Below, one piece after another: positions 17,186 through 24,763 of a stretch of 64,000 nt of DNA (within the stretch, counting starts at the first letter, position 1; each line of letters starts with the position of its first letter). Under the pieces are notes generated by a model. The model had not been told where the DNA came from, searched no databases, and saw nothing but the letters and a program-made list of their open reading frames with translations. The DNA is from Bog-473 sp963745175 (GTDB lineage: Bacteria; Actinomycetota; Acidimicrobiia; Acidimicrobiales; RAAP-2). Location: contig CAVUWK010000008.1 of assembly GCA_963745175.1 (NCBI GenBank), positions 62,001-126,000 on the forward strand. Direction: 5' to 3'. Both the position numbers and the translations under genes were made by a program.

Positions 17186-18364
17186 ATGGGCGACCCGTTC
17201 GGTCCGGCGCCCGCCGACGCCGTGTTCGACGACATGGTCGACAAGCGGCGCGCCGTGCACCGCCGGCCCGAGCTGGCGTTCGCCGAGCACGGCACCACGG
17301 CGCTGATCCGCGACCACATGGCCTCGCTGGGCATCGAGGAGGCGCTGCGGGTGACCGAGACCGGAGGCATCTTCGCCATGGAGGGCGGCCGGCCCGGGCG
17401 CAGCGTCGTGCTCCGGGGCGACATCGATGGGCTCCCGGTGCAGGAGGACCAGGCACGGGCCGTTCACTCGGAGGTGGAGGGCGTCATGCACGCCTGCGGC
17501 CACGATGTCCACGTGGCCTCGCTGCTCGGTGCGGCCTCACTGCTGGCGGCGCGGCGCGAGGAACTGCCAGGGCGCTACGTGTTCCTCTTTCAGCCAGCCG
17601 AGGAGGCGATGTGCGGGGCCAAGTCGATGCTGGAGGGCGGGGCGCTCACCACCATGGAAGGGTCGCACCTCGTCGGCTTCCATGTCACGTCGCAGCTGCC
17701 GTCGGGCTTCGTGGCCCTGCGGGCCGGCATCGCCATGTCGGAGGCGAACTCGCTGCGCATCACGCTGAGCGGCCCGGGCGGGCACGCCGCCATGCCGTCG
17801 GCGCAGGGCGACGTCATCAGGGCCACGGCCGAGCTGGTGTGCCGGCTGGGCGAGGTGGCCACCGGGTTGTCCTACGAGGGTACCGACTCTGTGTGCAGCG
17901 CGGGCACGATCCATGCCGGCACGGCCGTCAACGTGGTGCCGACCTCGGCCCGGATCACCGGAACGCTGCGCACCTTCACCGAGTCCCAGCACCAGGAGGC
18001 CCTCGTCCGCCTGCAGGAGCTCTGTGACAACGTGAGCGACGACCAGGGCGTGCACATCGAGCTGGAGGTGCCCGAGCACACGCGAGCCGTGGTGAACGAC
18101 CCGGAGACGACCGACCTCGTTGAGCGGGAGGCCTGCGCGGTGGTCGGACAGGACCAGGTCTTCCGCATGCCTCCGGTATCACCCAGCGACGACGTGAGCG
18201 AGTTCCTGCGCCACCTGCCGGGCTGCTACTTCTTCATCGGCGGCGGCGCCGCGGACGGCTCGAGCGGGATGCACCACAGCCCCTCCTTCTTCGTCGAGGA
18301 TGAATCCCTGCGTGTCGGCGCCGGTGTCCTGGTGCGCAGCGCGCTCGCATTGGCCGCGCCGTGA
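17186..18364 (+). CDS. M20D-family amidohydrolase (amidase/aminoacylase-like)
   Basis: The 392-aa protein contains the M20 metal-site motifs RGDIDGLPV, HACGHDVH and FQPAEE. These fit the IAA-amino acid hydrolase/N-acyl amino acid amidohydrolase (M20D) group, which uses two metal ions. It cleaves an amide between an acyl group and an amino acid or related amine. An inserted dimerisation domain (about residues 180-300, GPGGHAAMPS) has the expected position. It starts 1 bp after the acyl-CoA dehydrogenase stop. The physiological substrate is not clear. Confidence 0.88.
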   Translation: MGDPFGPAPADAVFDDMVDKRRAVHRRPELAFAEHGTTALIRDHMASLGIEEALRVTETGGIFAMEGGRPGRSVVLRGDIDGLPVQEDQARAVHSEVEGVMHACGHDVHVASLLGAASLLAARREELPGRYVFLFQPAEEAMCGAKSMLEGGALTTMEGSHLVGFHVTSQLPSGFVALRAGIAMSEANSLRITLSGPGGHAAMPSAQGDVIRATAELVCRLGEVATGLSYEGTDSVCSAGTIHAGTAVNVVPTSARITGTLRTFTESQHQEALVRLQELCDNVSDDQGVHIELEVPEHTRAVVNDPETTDLVEREACAVVGQDQVFRMPPVSPSDDVSEFLRHLPGCYFFIGGGAADGSSGMHHSPSFFVEDESLRVGAGVLVRSALALAAP

Positions 18365-18386
18365 GGGCGGCGGGCACAATAGGTCC

Positions 18387-19160
18387 ATGACCGCCTCCAA
18401 CCTCTTCGACATCGCCGGCAAGACCGCGCTCGTCAGCGGCGGCAGCCGTGGCATCGGCAGGATGATCGCAGAGGGCTTCGTCGACGCGGGGGTAAAGGTC
18501 TACATCTCCTCGCGCAAGGCGGACATCCTGGCCGAGGTCGCCGCCGAGCTCTCGCAAAAAGGGACCTGCATCGCGATCCCTGCCGACCTGTCCACCGAGG
18601 CCGAGTGCCGTCGCCTGGCCGACGAGATGGCGGCGCGGGAGGACTCCCTCGACATCTTGGTCAACAACGCCGGCGCCACCTGGGGCGCACCGCTCGAGGA
18701 CTTCGACGAGGCCGCCTTCGAGCGCGTGCTCGCCCTCAACGTGAAGGGCGTCTTCCACCTGACCAAGTTCCTCGTGCCGCTGCTCGAGAGAGCGGGGACG
18801 GTCGACGAGCCCGCCCGCGTGATCAACATCGGGTCGATCGACGGGATCGGGGTGCCCGCCCTCGAGACCTATTCCTACTCTGCGTCGAAGGCTGCAGTGC
18901 ACCAGCTGACCCGCCACCTGGCCAAGCGCCTGGCCCCGGTCGTCACCGTCAACGCCATCGCACCGGGACCGTTCGAATCCAAGATGATGGCGGCCACGCT
19001 CGAGTCCTTCGGGGCCCAGATCGCGGCCAGTGCGCCGCTCAAGCGGATCGGCCGGCCCGACGACATGGCCGGCGCCGCCATCTACCTCTCGTCCCGCGCC
19101 GGGGCCTATCTGACCGGCGCCATCATCCCGGTGGACGGAGGGATCGCCACCACCCGCTAG
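18387..19160 (+). CDS. Short-chain dehydrogenase/reductase (SDR)
   Basis: From ATG 18387 the 257-aa product has a cofactor-binding SGGSRGIG, NNAG, Ser in INIGSIDGIG and the catalytic YSASK, so the classical SDR active site is complete. The C-terminal segment (IYLSSRAGAYLTGAIIPVDGG) is typical of FabG-like SDRs. It reduces a ketone or oxidises an alcohol with NAD(P)(H). It lies 22 bp after the M20 gene in the same direction, which supports a shared pathway for breakdown of acylated compounds. The substrate is unknown. Confidence 0.9.
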   Translation: MTASNLFDIAGKTALVSGGSRGIGRMIAEGFVDAGVKVYISSRKADILAEVAAELSQKGTCIAIPADLSTEAECRRLADEMAAREDSLDILVNNAGATWGAPLEDFDEAAFERVLALNVKGVFHLTKFLVPLLERAGTVDEPARVINIGSIDGIGVPALETYSYSASKAAVHQLTRHLAKRLAPVVTVNAIAPGPFESKMMAATLESFGAQIAASAPLKRIGRPDDMAGAAIYLSSRAGAYLTGAIIPVDGGIATTR

Positions 19161-19230
19161 CCCGTACACACAGAGTCATTCGCTCGCTCACGGCAATCCG
19201 GCCACGAGCAACCGATACAGGGGGTACACC

Positions 19231-19941
19231 GTGTTGTTGCTGCACCAGGTCCACCGCGTTCACGGCGCCGAGGAGGATGCCTTCGACGACGCCTTCCGCG
19301 ACGAGTACCTGCCGGCCCTGGCCAAGTCCGACGGGAGCAGGCTGCTCTGGTACCTGCGGCTGGCCCACGGCAGCGGGCAGGCCTACACGGTGGTCTCCAT
19401 CACCGGCTGCCGCGACGCGGCGGCGTGGGAAGAGCTGGCCGAGCGCGTGCGGGGGGGTGACCTCGCCGCATGGTCGGCCCAGGTCGACGCCATGCGCCAC
19501 TCCAGCGAGGCCAAGGTGATCCAGCCCGTGCCCTGGTCCCCGCTGCAGGAGATCGACCTCGCGACGGTGCCGGTGAGCGGCGAGACCCACAAGAACTCCC
19601 TCTTCATGGAAGACACGGCCTGGCCGTACGCCGGCGGGCTCCAGGCCTACCTCCAGAAGGCGGGCACCCTCTACGACCACACGCTGAGCAGCCAGAAGGA
19701 GGAGGGCACGGGCATGATCGAGCTCGAGGCCGCCTTCCAGCCGGTCTATGGGACTCACATGACGACCGAGGTGGTCCTCTGGCAGCGCGTCGTCAACACC
19801 AAGGCCGTCATGTGGATGCTGGGCCACGACCTCCCACCCGAGGCGTCGGCCCCGGGGACATGGCTGCACGACGCCCTCGAGGTCCGCGACCGCTGGGAGA
19901 GCCGGCTGCTGCGCAGCGCGTCATGGTCACCGTTGTTCTGA
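19231..19941 (+). CDS. NIPSNAP-like hypothetical protein
   Basis: The 236-aa product starts at GTG 19231 and is soluble, with two similar halves: LLHQVHRVHG...YLPALAK...LLWYLRLAHG, then a second alpha-beta unit from about residue 125. This pattern of beta-strand, helix and an aromatic strand resembles dimeric alpha+beta-barrel (NIPSNAP/EthD-type) proteins, which often accompany catabolic SDR or acyl-CoA genes. No catalytic residue is identifiable. It lies 70 bp after the SDR gene and may end the operon. Confidence 0.6.
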   Translation: MLLLHQVHRVHGAEEDAFDDAFRDEYLPALAKSDGSRLLWYLRLAHGSGQAYTVVSITGCRDAAAWEELAERVRGGDLAAWSAQVDAMRHSSEAKVIQPVPWSPLQEIDLATVPVSGETHKNSLFMEDTAWPYAGGLQAYLQKAGTLYDHTLSSQKEEGTGMIELEAAFQPVYGTHMTTEVVLWQRVVNTKAVMWMLGHDLPPEASAPGTWLHDALEVRDRWESRLLRSASWSPLF

Positions 19942-19955
19942 AAGGCGGCCCGTCT

Positions 19956-19974
19956 CCGGCGCCCCGCGCGCCGG
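19956..19974. terminator. Hairpin between convergent genes
   Basis: CCGGCGC at 19956-19962 pairs perfectly with GCGCCGG at 19968-19974 over a 5-nt loop. It sits in the 42-bp gap between a plus-strand gene ending at 19941 and a minus-strand gene ending at 19984. It could terminate both; no U-tract is present. Confidence 0.4.
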
Positions 19975-19983
19975 CTTGAACCC

Positions 19984-20838
19984 TCAGCGAACCGGCGCCA
20001 AGTCGTGCGGACCCTGCGGCGGGTACCCTCCGGCGGCGCGTACAGCCTGGCCCCACGGGGTCAGCAGGGCCAGCAGCTCGTCCAGCGAAGCACCGAGCGC
20101 ATCGAGCACGGCGCCGCACTGAGCGTCGGTCGCGACCTCGACCGACTCGCGCAGCTCCCTACCCTCCGCCGTCAGCGCGCCGCCCGCGACGAGGCCACGC
20201 TCCGACAGGCGGGCCTCCGCAGCATCGAGCTGCTCGGTCGACCAGGCACGGGTGCGGACGTAGCTCCGCATCGGGAGGCCCCAATAGAGCTCCGTGAGCA
20301 GCCCGACCTCGGTCGCGTCGAGGCCGGCCGTCGTCCACGCGGCCGTATGGGCGTCACCCCGGTACTCGCGCAGCAGATCCGTCAGCCGCCACATATCGCC
20401 CATGGGATTGCCGGGCAGGCCGAGGCTCAGGAGTCCCGCGAAGAGCGGCTTGCCCTCGGGGCGCAGAGGTGCCGCCGCTTGCGCCAGCAGCTCCGTGGCG
20501 CGCGCCAGACCGGCCGGTTCCACGCCCAGGATCCGCACCAACTGGCCGACCGCACCGCGCGTGCGCTCCGCGCACACCGTGGCTGCGTCGACCTTGGTCC
20601 AGCCGAACCGGACCGCGGGCACCACCGCCTCGGGATTGAAGACGGCGAAAGCTGCCGCGACGACCTCGCCGGGCACCTGACCCATCACCGAACCGCGGCT
20701 CGTGAAGTAGGCCGGTCCGTCGGGGAGCTGCACGCCACCAGACAGCGAACCAGGGCTGGGCGAGAAGCCGAGCTCCGCGTAGGCGGCGTGGCACTCGGGG
20801 GAGAAGTACACCTGGCCGGCCACGGGCTCGAGCGCCAT
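19984..20838 (-). CDS. SCO6745-family protein (helix-rich, unknown function)
   Basis: Starting at ATG 20838 (MALEPVAGQVYFSPECHAAY), the 284-aa protein is almost entirely helical. It matches the actinobacterial SCO6745-like family: an N-terminal YAELGF segment, GWxxxDAATVCAER in the middle and a C-terminal winged-helix-like part. The longer open frame to 21099 runs antisense to the PH-domain gene and was not used. The family has no known function; a DNA-binding or regulatory role is sometimes suggested. It is divergent from the PH-domain genes, with 82 bp between starts. Confidence 0.72.
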   Translation of the reverse strand: MALEPVAGQVYFSPECHAAYAELGFSPSPGSLSGGVQLPDGPAYFTSRGSVMGQVPGEVVAAAFAVFNPEAVVPAVRFGWTKVDAATVCAERTRGAVGQLVRILGVEPAGLARATELLAQAAAPLRPEGKPLFAGLLSLGLPGNPMGDMWRLTDLLREYRGDAHTAAWTTAGLDATEVGLLTELYWGLPMRSYVRTRAWSTEQLDAAEARLSERGLVAGGALTAEGRELRESVEVATDAQCGAVLDALGASLDELLALLTPWGQAVRAAGGYPPQGPHDLAPVR

Positions 20839-20920
20839 GGCCAGCTTTCTTGTCGAGGAAGTGCGCAACCCCGTCACAATTGCCACCCTACGCCGGGGCG
20901 TTGCCTTTAACGTCTTATCC

Positions 20921-21400
20921 GTGACGACGGGGGACGAACTGCCCTGGCTCCACCCCTCCCCACGGCTGTGGCGGATGCGCCGGGCCGAGGTCGTGACGAT
21001 CTCGGTGGTGCTGGCGGCGTTCTTCGGGCTCCTCTTCCTGGCCACCGTCAGTCCTCTGGCCGGGCTGGTCAGCGCGGCTGTCGTTGCGGGACTCGGCACG
21101 GTGCTCCTGTGGTTCCTGCGCCGTCGCTTTCGGGCCTGGCGTTACCAGGAGCGCAACGAAGACCTCATCGTCGGCCGCGGTGTCATGGTGCAACGACTCT
21201 CCGTCGTGCCCTACGGGAGGATGCAGTTCGTCGAAGTGACCGCCGGCCCCGTCGAGCGCATCTTTGCGCTCTCGACCGTCAAGCTCCACACGGCGGCGGC
21301 GGCCAGCGACGCCCGCATCCCCGGGCTCGAGCGGGAGGAAGCGGCACGGCTCAGGGACCGCCTGACCGAGCTGGGCGAGTCGATGGCGGCGGGCATGTGA
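20921..21400 (+). CDS. PH-domain membrane protein (YdbS-like)
   Basis: GTG 20921 gives 159 residues: a short N-terminal segment, two adjacent membrane helices (about residues 22-65) and a bacterial PH (bPH_2, formerly DUF304) domain with the motif VVPYGRMQFVEVTAGPVERIF. This is the small partner of YdbS/YdbT-type pairs, membrane proteins of unknown biochemical role that have been linked to envelope stress or bacteriocin resistance in Bacillus. The stop overlaps the start of the next gene by 4 bp (GTGA), so the two are translationally coupled. Confidence 0.8.
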   Translation: MTTGDELPWLHPSPRLWRMRRAEVVTISVVLAAFFGLLFLATVSPLAGLVSAAVVAGLGTVLLWFLRRRFRAWRYQERNEDLIVGRGVMVQRLSVVPYGRMQFVEVTAGPVERIFALSTVKLHTAAAASDARIPGLEREEAARLRDRLTELGESMAAGM

Positions 21401-22866
21401 CGGAGACCGGGACCGATCCATCGCAGCCTGGGGACGGCTGGTGCCGGCTCCACCCGCTGACCCCCGTGGCCCGTGTGGGCCGCCTCGCGCCGGCCCTGGT
21501 CCTCCTCCTTCTCGTTTCGACGGTCCACTCGAAGGCCGAGAACGGCCGGGCCGAAACCGACTTTCTCGTGGTGATCACACTGGCTTCCGCCGTGTACGGA
21601 TACGTCCACTGGATGGTCACCCGCTGGCGCTTCGAGGGGGACACGCTCAGGATCGAGACGGGGCTCATCAGGAAGGACTCGCGACGGCTCCCGCTGGCCC
21701 GGATCCAGGCGGTCGACATCGTCCGTCCCCTGCTGGCGCGGCTCCTCGGCGTATCGGAGTTGCGCGTCCGACTGGCGGGATCGGGTTCGACCGACGGCAA
21801 GCTGGCCTTCCTGTCCGAAGCGCAAGCGGCCGAGTTGCGCCTGGTGCTGCTCGCAGGGCACATCGACGCCGAGACTGCCGTGTCGAGCAACACCGGCCTG
21901 CCCATGGCCAGCGTGGACACGGGTCGCTTGCTCGCGTCGGTCTTCCTGTCGCTGATCACCATCCTGCTCATCGGCACGGTGGCCGCGCTGGCCGTGCTGG
22001 ACCAGTTCGAACCGAAGACGGCTGCTGCGGCGGCCGGATTCCTGGCCGTCTACCTCCTCAGCGCAGCCGGAGTGATCTGGCGCCGGCTCTCGGGACAGTT
22101 CGCCTTCATCGCGGTGGAGGCCCCCGAGGGGGTGCGCATCCGGCGCGGGCTGCTGCAGACCATCTCCGAAACGGTGCCCTACGGCAGGATCCAGGCGGTG
22201 CGCCAGGTGGAGCCGTTGTTGTGGCGGCCGTTCGGGTGGTGTCGTCTCGAAGTGGACGTGGCCGGCGCCACGGCGCGCAACCAGCGCGGCGAGGGCACCA
22301 GCGTCGTCCGCAAAGCACTCCTCCCAGTCGGATCGCAGCAGGACTCCTGGCATCTCCTGGCCCGCCTGCTCGGCGCGCCCGATCCCGTGCGCACGGCGCC
22401 ACCGGGGCGAGCCCGGCTGAAGGCCCCGCTGAGCTTCCACTTCCTCTCGGCGGGCCATGATGCGACGCACGCCGTTTGCGTGACGGGTCGGATCAACCGG
22501 GCGACCACCTGGGTGCCCTTGGAGAAGACGCAGAGCATCCGGCGGGTCCAGGGCCCGCTGCAACGACCACTCGGGCTGGCCACCGTCCACGTCGATGTGG
22601 CAGGGAAGCGGGCACGGGCCGAGTTCCGCGACCGTGAGGTGGACGAGGCGGACCGGCTCGTCACCGAGCTGACCGCTCTGAGCGGGTCGGCCCGCCTGCA
22701 CCCCCGCTCGAGTCCCCCGGCATCGGCTGCCGATGCCGCTCCGTCAGGCTGGTACCCGGACCCGGCGGGACGCCACGAGCGGCGTTACTGGCACGAGGGG
22801 CGCTGGACCGAACACGTGGCCAACGGCGGTCGGCGCAGTGCCGACGCGGCTACGCCCGCGCCGTGA
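21397..22866 (+). CDS. PH-domain membrane protein (YdbT-like) with C-terminal DUF2510 motif
   Basis: The 489-aa product from GTG 21397 has two pairs of membrane helices and three bPH_2 domains, seen as repeats of (L/V)PxxRIQAVxxVxPLLxR (RLPLARIQAVDIVRPLLAR; VPYGRIQAVRQVEPLLWR; VPLEKTQSIRRVQGPLQR). This is the YdbT layout. At the C-terminus sits a DUF2510 motif (SGWYPDPAGRHERRYWHEGRW), a module that is normally N-terminal. It overlaps the small YdbS-like gene and, at its 3' end, overlaps the convergent P450 gene by 17 bp. Confidence 0.82.
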   Translation: MTETGTDPSQPGDGWCRLHPLTPVARVGRLAPALVLLLLVSTVHSKAENGRAETDFLVVITLASAVYGYVHWMVTRWRFEGDTLRIETGLIRKDSRRLPLARIQAVDIVRPLLARLLGVSELRVRLAGSGSTDGKLAFLSEAQAAELRLVLLAGHIDAETAVSSNTGLPMASVDTGRLLASVFLSLITILLIGTVAALAVLDQFEPKTAAAAAGFLAVYLLSAAGVIWRRLSGQFAFIAVEAPEGVRIRRGLLQTISETVPYGRIQAVRQVEPLLWRPFGWCRLEVDVAGATARNQRGEGTSVVRKALLPVGSQQDSWHLLARLLGAPDPVRTAPPGRARLKAPLSFHFLSAGHDATHAVCVTGRINRATTWVPLEKTQSIRRVQGPLQRPLGLATVHVDVAGKRARAEFRDREVDEADRLVTELTALSGSARLHPRSSPPASAADAAPSGWYPDPAGRHERRYWHEGRWTEHVANGGRRSADAATPAP

Positions 22867-24091
22867 GGCGCATCGGGAAGTAGTCGATGGAGCGGATGCC
22901 TGCCGTGTAGACGAGCGTGTGCCCCGGCTCGACCTCGTAGTCGGGTATCCGCTTGTGCCACTCCCGCAGCGCCACGCGCAGCTCGAGGCGGGCGAGATGT
23001 GAGCCCAGGCAGCGATGGATGCCACCGCCGAAGGCGATGTGCCGGTTGTCCTCGCGGTCGAAGCGCACGACGTCGCCATCGGGGAACTCGGCCTCGTCCG
23101 TGTTGGCCGAGCCGATCATGACCATGAGCTGGTCCCCGGCATGCACGGGACACCCGCCGAGCTCGGTGTCGGTCACGGCGACACGGGCGATGCTCATAAC
23201 CGGGGTCTCCCAGCGCAGCAGCTCCTCGATGGCGTTCGGGACGATCGAAGGGTCCTCCACCAGCTGGCGCCGGTGGTCGGGGTTCTGGGCCAGGAAGGAG
23301 AACATGCAGTCGAGCGTGGCGGTCACGGTGTCGAGGCCGGCGATGAGGAAAAGGAAGCAGATATCGAGGATGTCCTCACGGGTCAGGCGTTCGCCCTCCA
23401 TATCGGCGTCGAGGAAGAGTGAGAGCAGGTCGTCCCGGCGGTCCAGCTCGCGCCTGTCGAGCACTTGGTTGAAGTAGTCGTAGACCGAGTCCGCGATCTT
23501 CTGCTGGTAGTCGCTGGCCTCCTTCGAGTCGCGGGGCTTGCCGGTCACGTGGTCGGGGCGGATGATGCCGTCCTTCATGGCGAGGAACGTGTCGAGGTCC
23601 TCGGGAGGCAGGCCGAGGAGCGTGAGGAAGACCACGGAGGGAAACGGGACCGAGAACTCCTTGGCGAAGTCCAGCTGATCCTTGTCGATGAAGCCATCGA
23701 TCAGGTTGTTGACGAGAGCCGACACTTCGGCGTCCATCGCCTGCATCTTGCGGGGAGCGAAGATCGGGTCGAGGAGCTTGCGGAATTTCTTGTGGTCCGG
23801 CGGGTCGATCTGCAGCGGGATCATCGGCCGCTTGTTCTTGAGGTCCACCGCATCCATGTTGGAGGAGAAGATCTCAGGGTGCCGGAGGGCCTCCATGATG
23901 TCTTCCTTGCGCGACAGCATCACCGCGCGGCTCGACAGCATGCCGTCGATCGGCAAGACCGGCATGTCGTCGCGCAACATTTTCCAGACGGGCTGCGGGT
24001 TGGCGGCCATCTCGGGGCCCATGTTCATCGTCGAGCTCGAGTCGTCGCCCGGTCCGGCACCTCCCTGGTTGGTCTCCAAAGTCTCTGACAT
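22850..24091 (-). CDS. Cytochrome P450
   Basis: The 413-aa product from ATG 24091 has the heme-binding loop FGGGIHRCLG with axial Cys361, the I-helix oxygen-activation motif AGLDT and the ExxR pair in EELLRWE. It is soluble, as expected for an actinobacterial class I P450 that needs separate ferredoxin and reductase. The substrate is unknown; similar enzymes act on steroids, terpenes or fatty acids. It lies 4 bp downstream of a tetR gene on the same strand, so the two are co-transcribed and the regulator probably controls P450 expression. The longer open frame to 24586 is antisense/overlap with tetR and was rejected. Confidence 0.92.
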   Translation of the reverse strand: MSETLETNQGGAGPGDDSSSTMNMGPEMAANPQPVWKMLRDDMPVLPIDGMLSSRAVMLSRKEDIMEALRHPEIFSSNMDAVDLKNKRPMIPLQIDPPDHKKFRKLLDPIFAPRKMQAMDAEVSALVNNLIDGFIDKDQLDFAKEFSVPFPSVVFLTLLGLPPEDLDTFLAMKDGIIRPDHVTGKPRDSKEASDYQQKIADSVYDYFNQVLDRRELDRRDDLLSLFLDADMEGERLTREDILDICFLFLIAGLDTVTATLDCMFSFLAQNPDHRRQLVEDPSIVPNAIEELLRWETPVMSIARVAVTDTELGGCPVHAGDQLMVMIGSANTDEAEFPDGDVVRFDREDNRHIAFGGGIHRCLGSHLARLELRVALREWHKRIPDYEVEPGHTLVYTAGIRSIDYFPMRLTARA

Positions 24092-24095
24092 CTGC

Positions 24096-24704
24096 CTACT
24101 CCGATCTGATCTGCAAAATACGGTTGACTGATTGCACCAGCGAGGCGTCGTCCGTCTCGGGGATGATCCAGCTCGACGCGAAGAGTCGGACGATGACATC
24201 GGCCAGCTGCTCGCGGCCGAGAGTGCCGGCCGCCACTGCCGGCACCGCGTCCAGCGCGTCCCCGAGCCGCAGCACCAGCTCGGCCCGCAGCGACGGCAGA
24301 TGCTCGAGCAGGTAGCCCATGACGAATCCGGACTCGGACTCGAAGAGGGGCCGGCAGGGGTGGGTGCGGATGAATTCGAAGGCGTAGGCCATGAAGGTGG
24401 AGATGCGCTCTTCGGGCGACAGCGCGGCCGAGAGCACCGCGTCGATCCCGTCGGAGAACCGCTGGGCGTCGTAGGCGGCTGCCGCGGCCAGCACGTGGTC
24501 CTTGCTCGGGAAGTAGCGGTACAGGGTGCCCCTGGACACGCCGGCCACTTCGGCGATCTCCCGCATCCCGAGCCGGCGCACGCCACGGCGGCCGATGAGC
24601 CCGAGCGCTGCGGTGAGGATCCGCTCCTCGATCGGGCTGAACGGCCCCTCGGGGGCGTCGTTGCGGACGGTGCCGAGGGTGGCGTCCTGCAGGGTCGCCG
24701 TCAT
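24096..24704 (-). CDS. TetR-family transcriptional regulator, co-transcribed with P450
   Basis: This 202-aa protein has an N-terminal TetR DNA-binding domain (about residues 28-75: MREIAEVAGVSRGTLYRYFPSK) and a helical ligand-binding C-terminal domain. It is the first gene of a two-gene unit with the P450 at 22850. It probably represses its own operon until a ligand, perhaps the P450 substrate, binds. A TAATAT -10-like sequence lies only 9 nt upstream of the ATG and no ribosome binding site is seen, so the mRNA may be leaderless. Confidence 0.9.
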   Translation of the reverse strand: MTATLQDATLGTVRNDAPEGPFSPIEERILTAALGLIGRRGVRRLGMREIAEVAGVSRGTLYRYFPSKDHVLAAAAAYDAQRFSDGIDAVLSAALSPEERISTFMAYAFEFIRTHPCRPLFESESGFVMGYLLEHLPSLRAELVLRLGDALDAVPAVAAGTLGREQLADVIVRLFASSWIIPETDDASLVQSVNRILQIRSE

Positions 24705-24713
24705 AGAGAGGAC

Positions 24714-24719
24714 ATATTA
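24714..24719 (-). promoter_or_regulatory. -10-like element of the tetR-P450 operon
   Basis: On the minus strand TAATAT (one mismatch to TATAAT-type elements) lies nine bases upstream of the tetR ATG. Transcription would then start at or next to the start codon, giving a leaderless transcript, which is common in actinobacteria. The surrounding 40 bp are AT-rich compared with the window average, which supports a promoter here. Confidence 0.4.
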
Positions 24720-24763
24720 GACACTTTTTGTTCTTTCTGTCTCCCACGGCCGGCACCGGCGAC

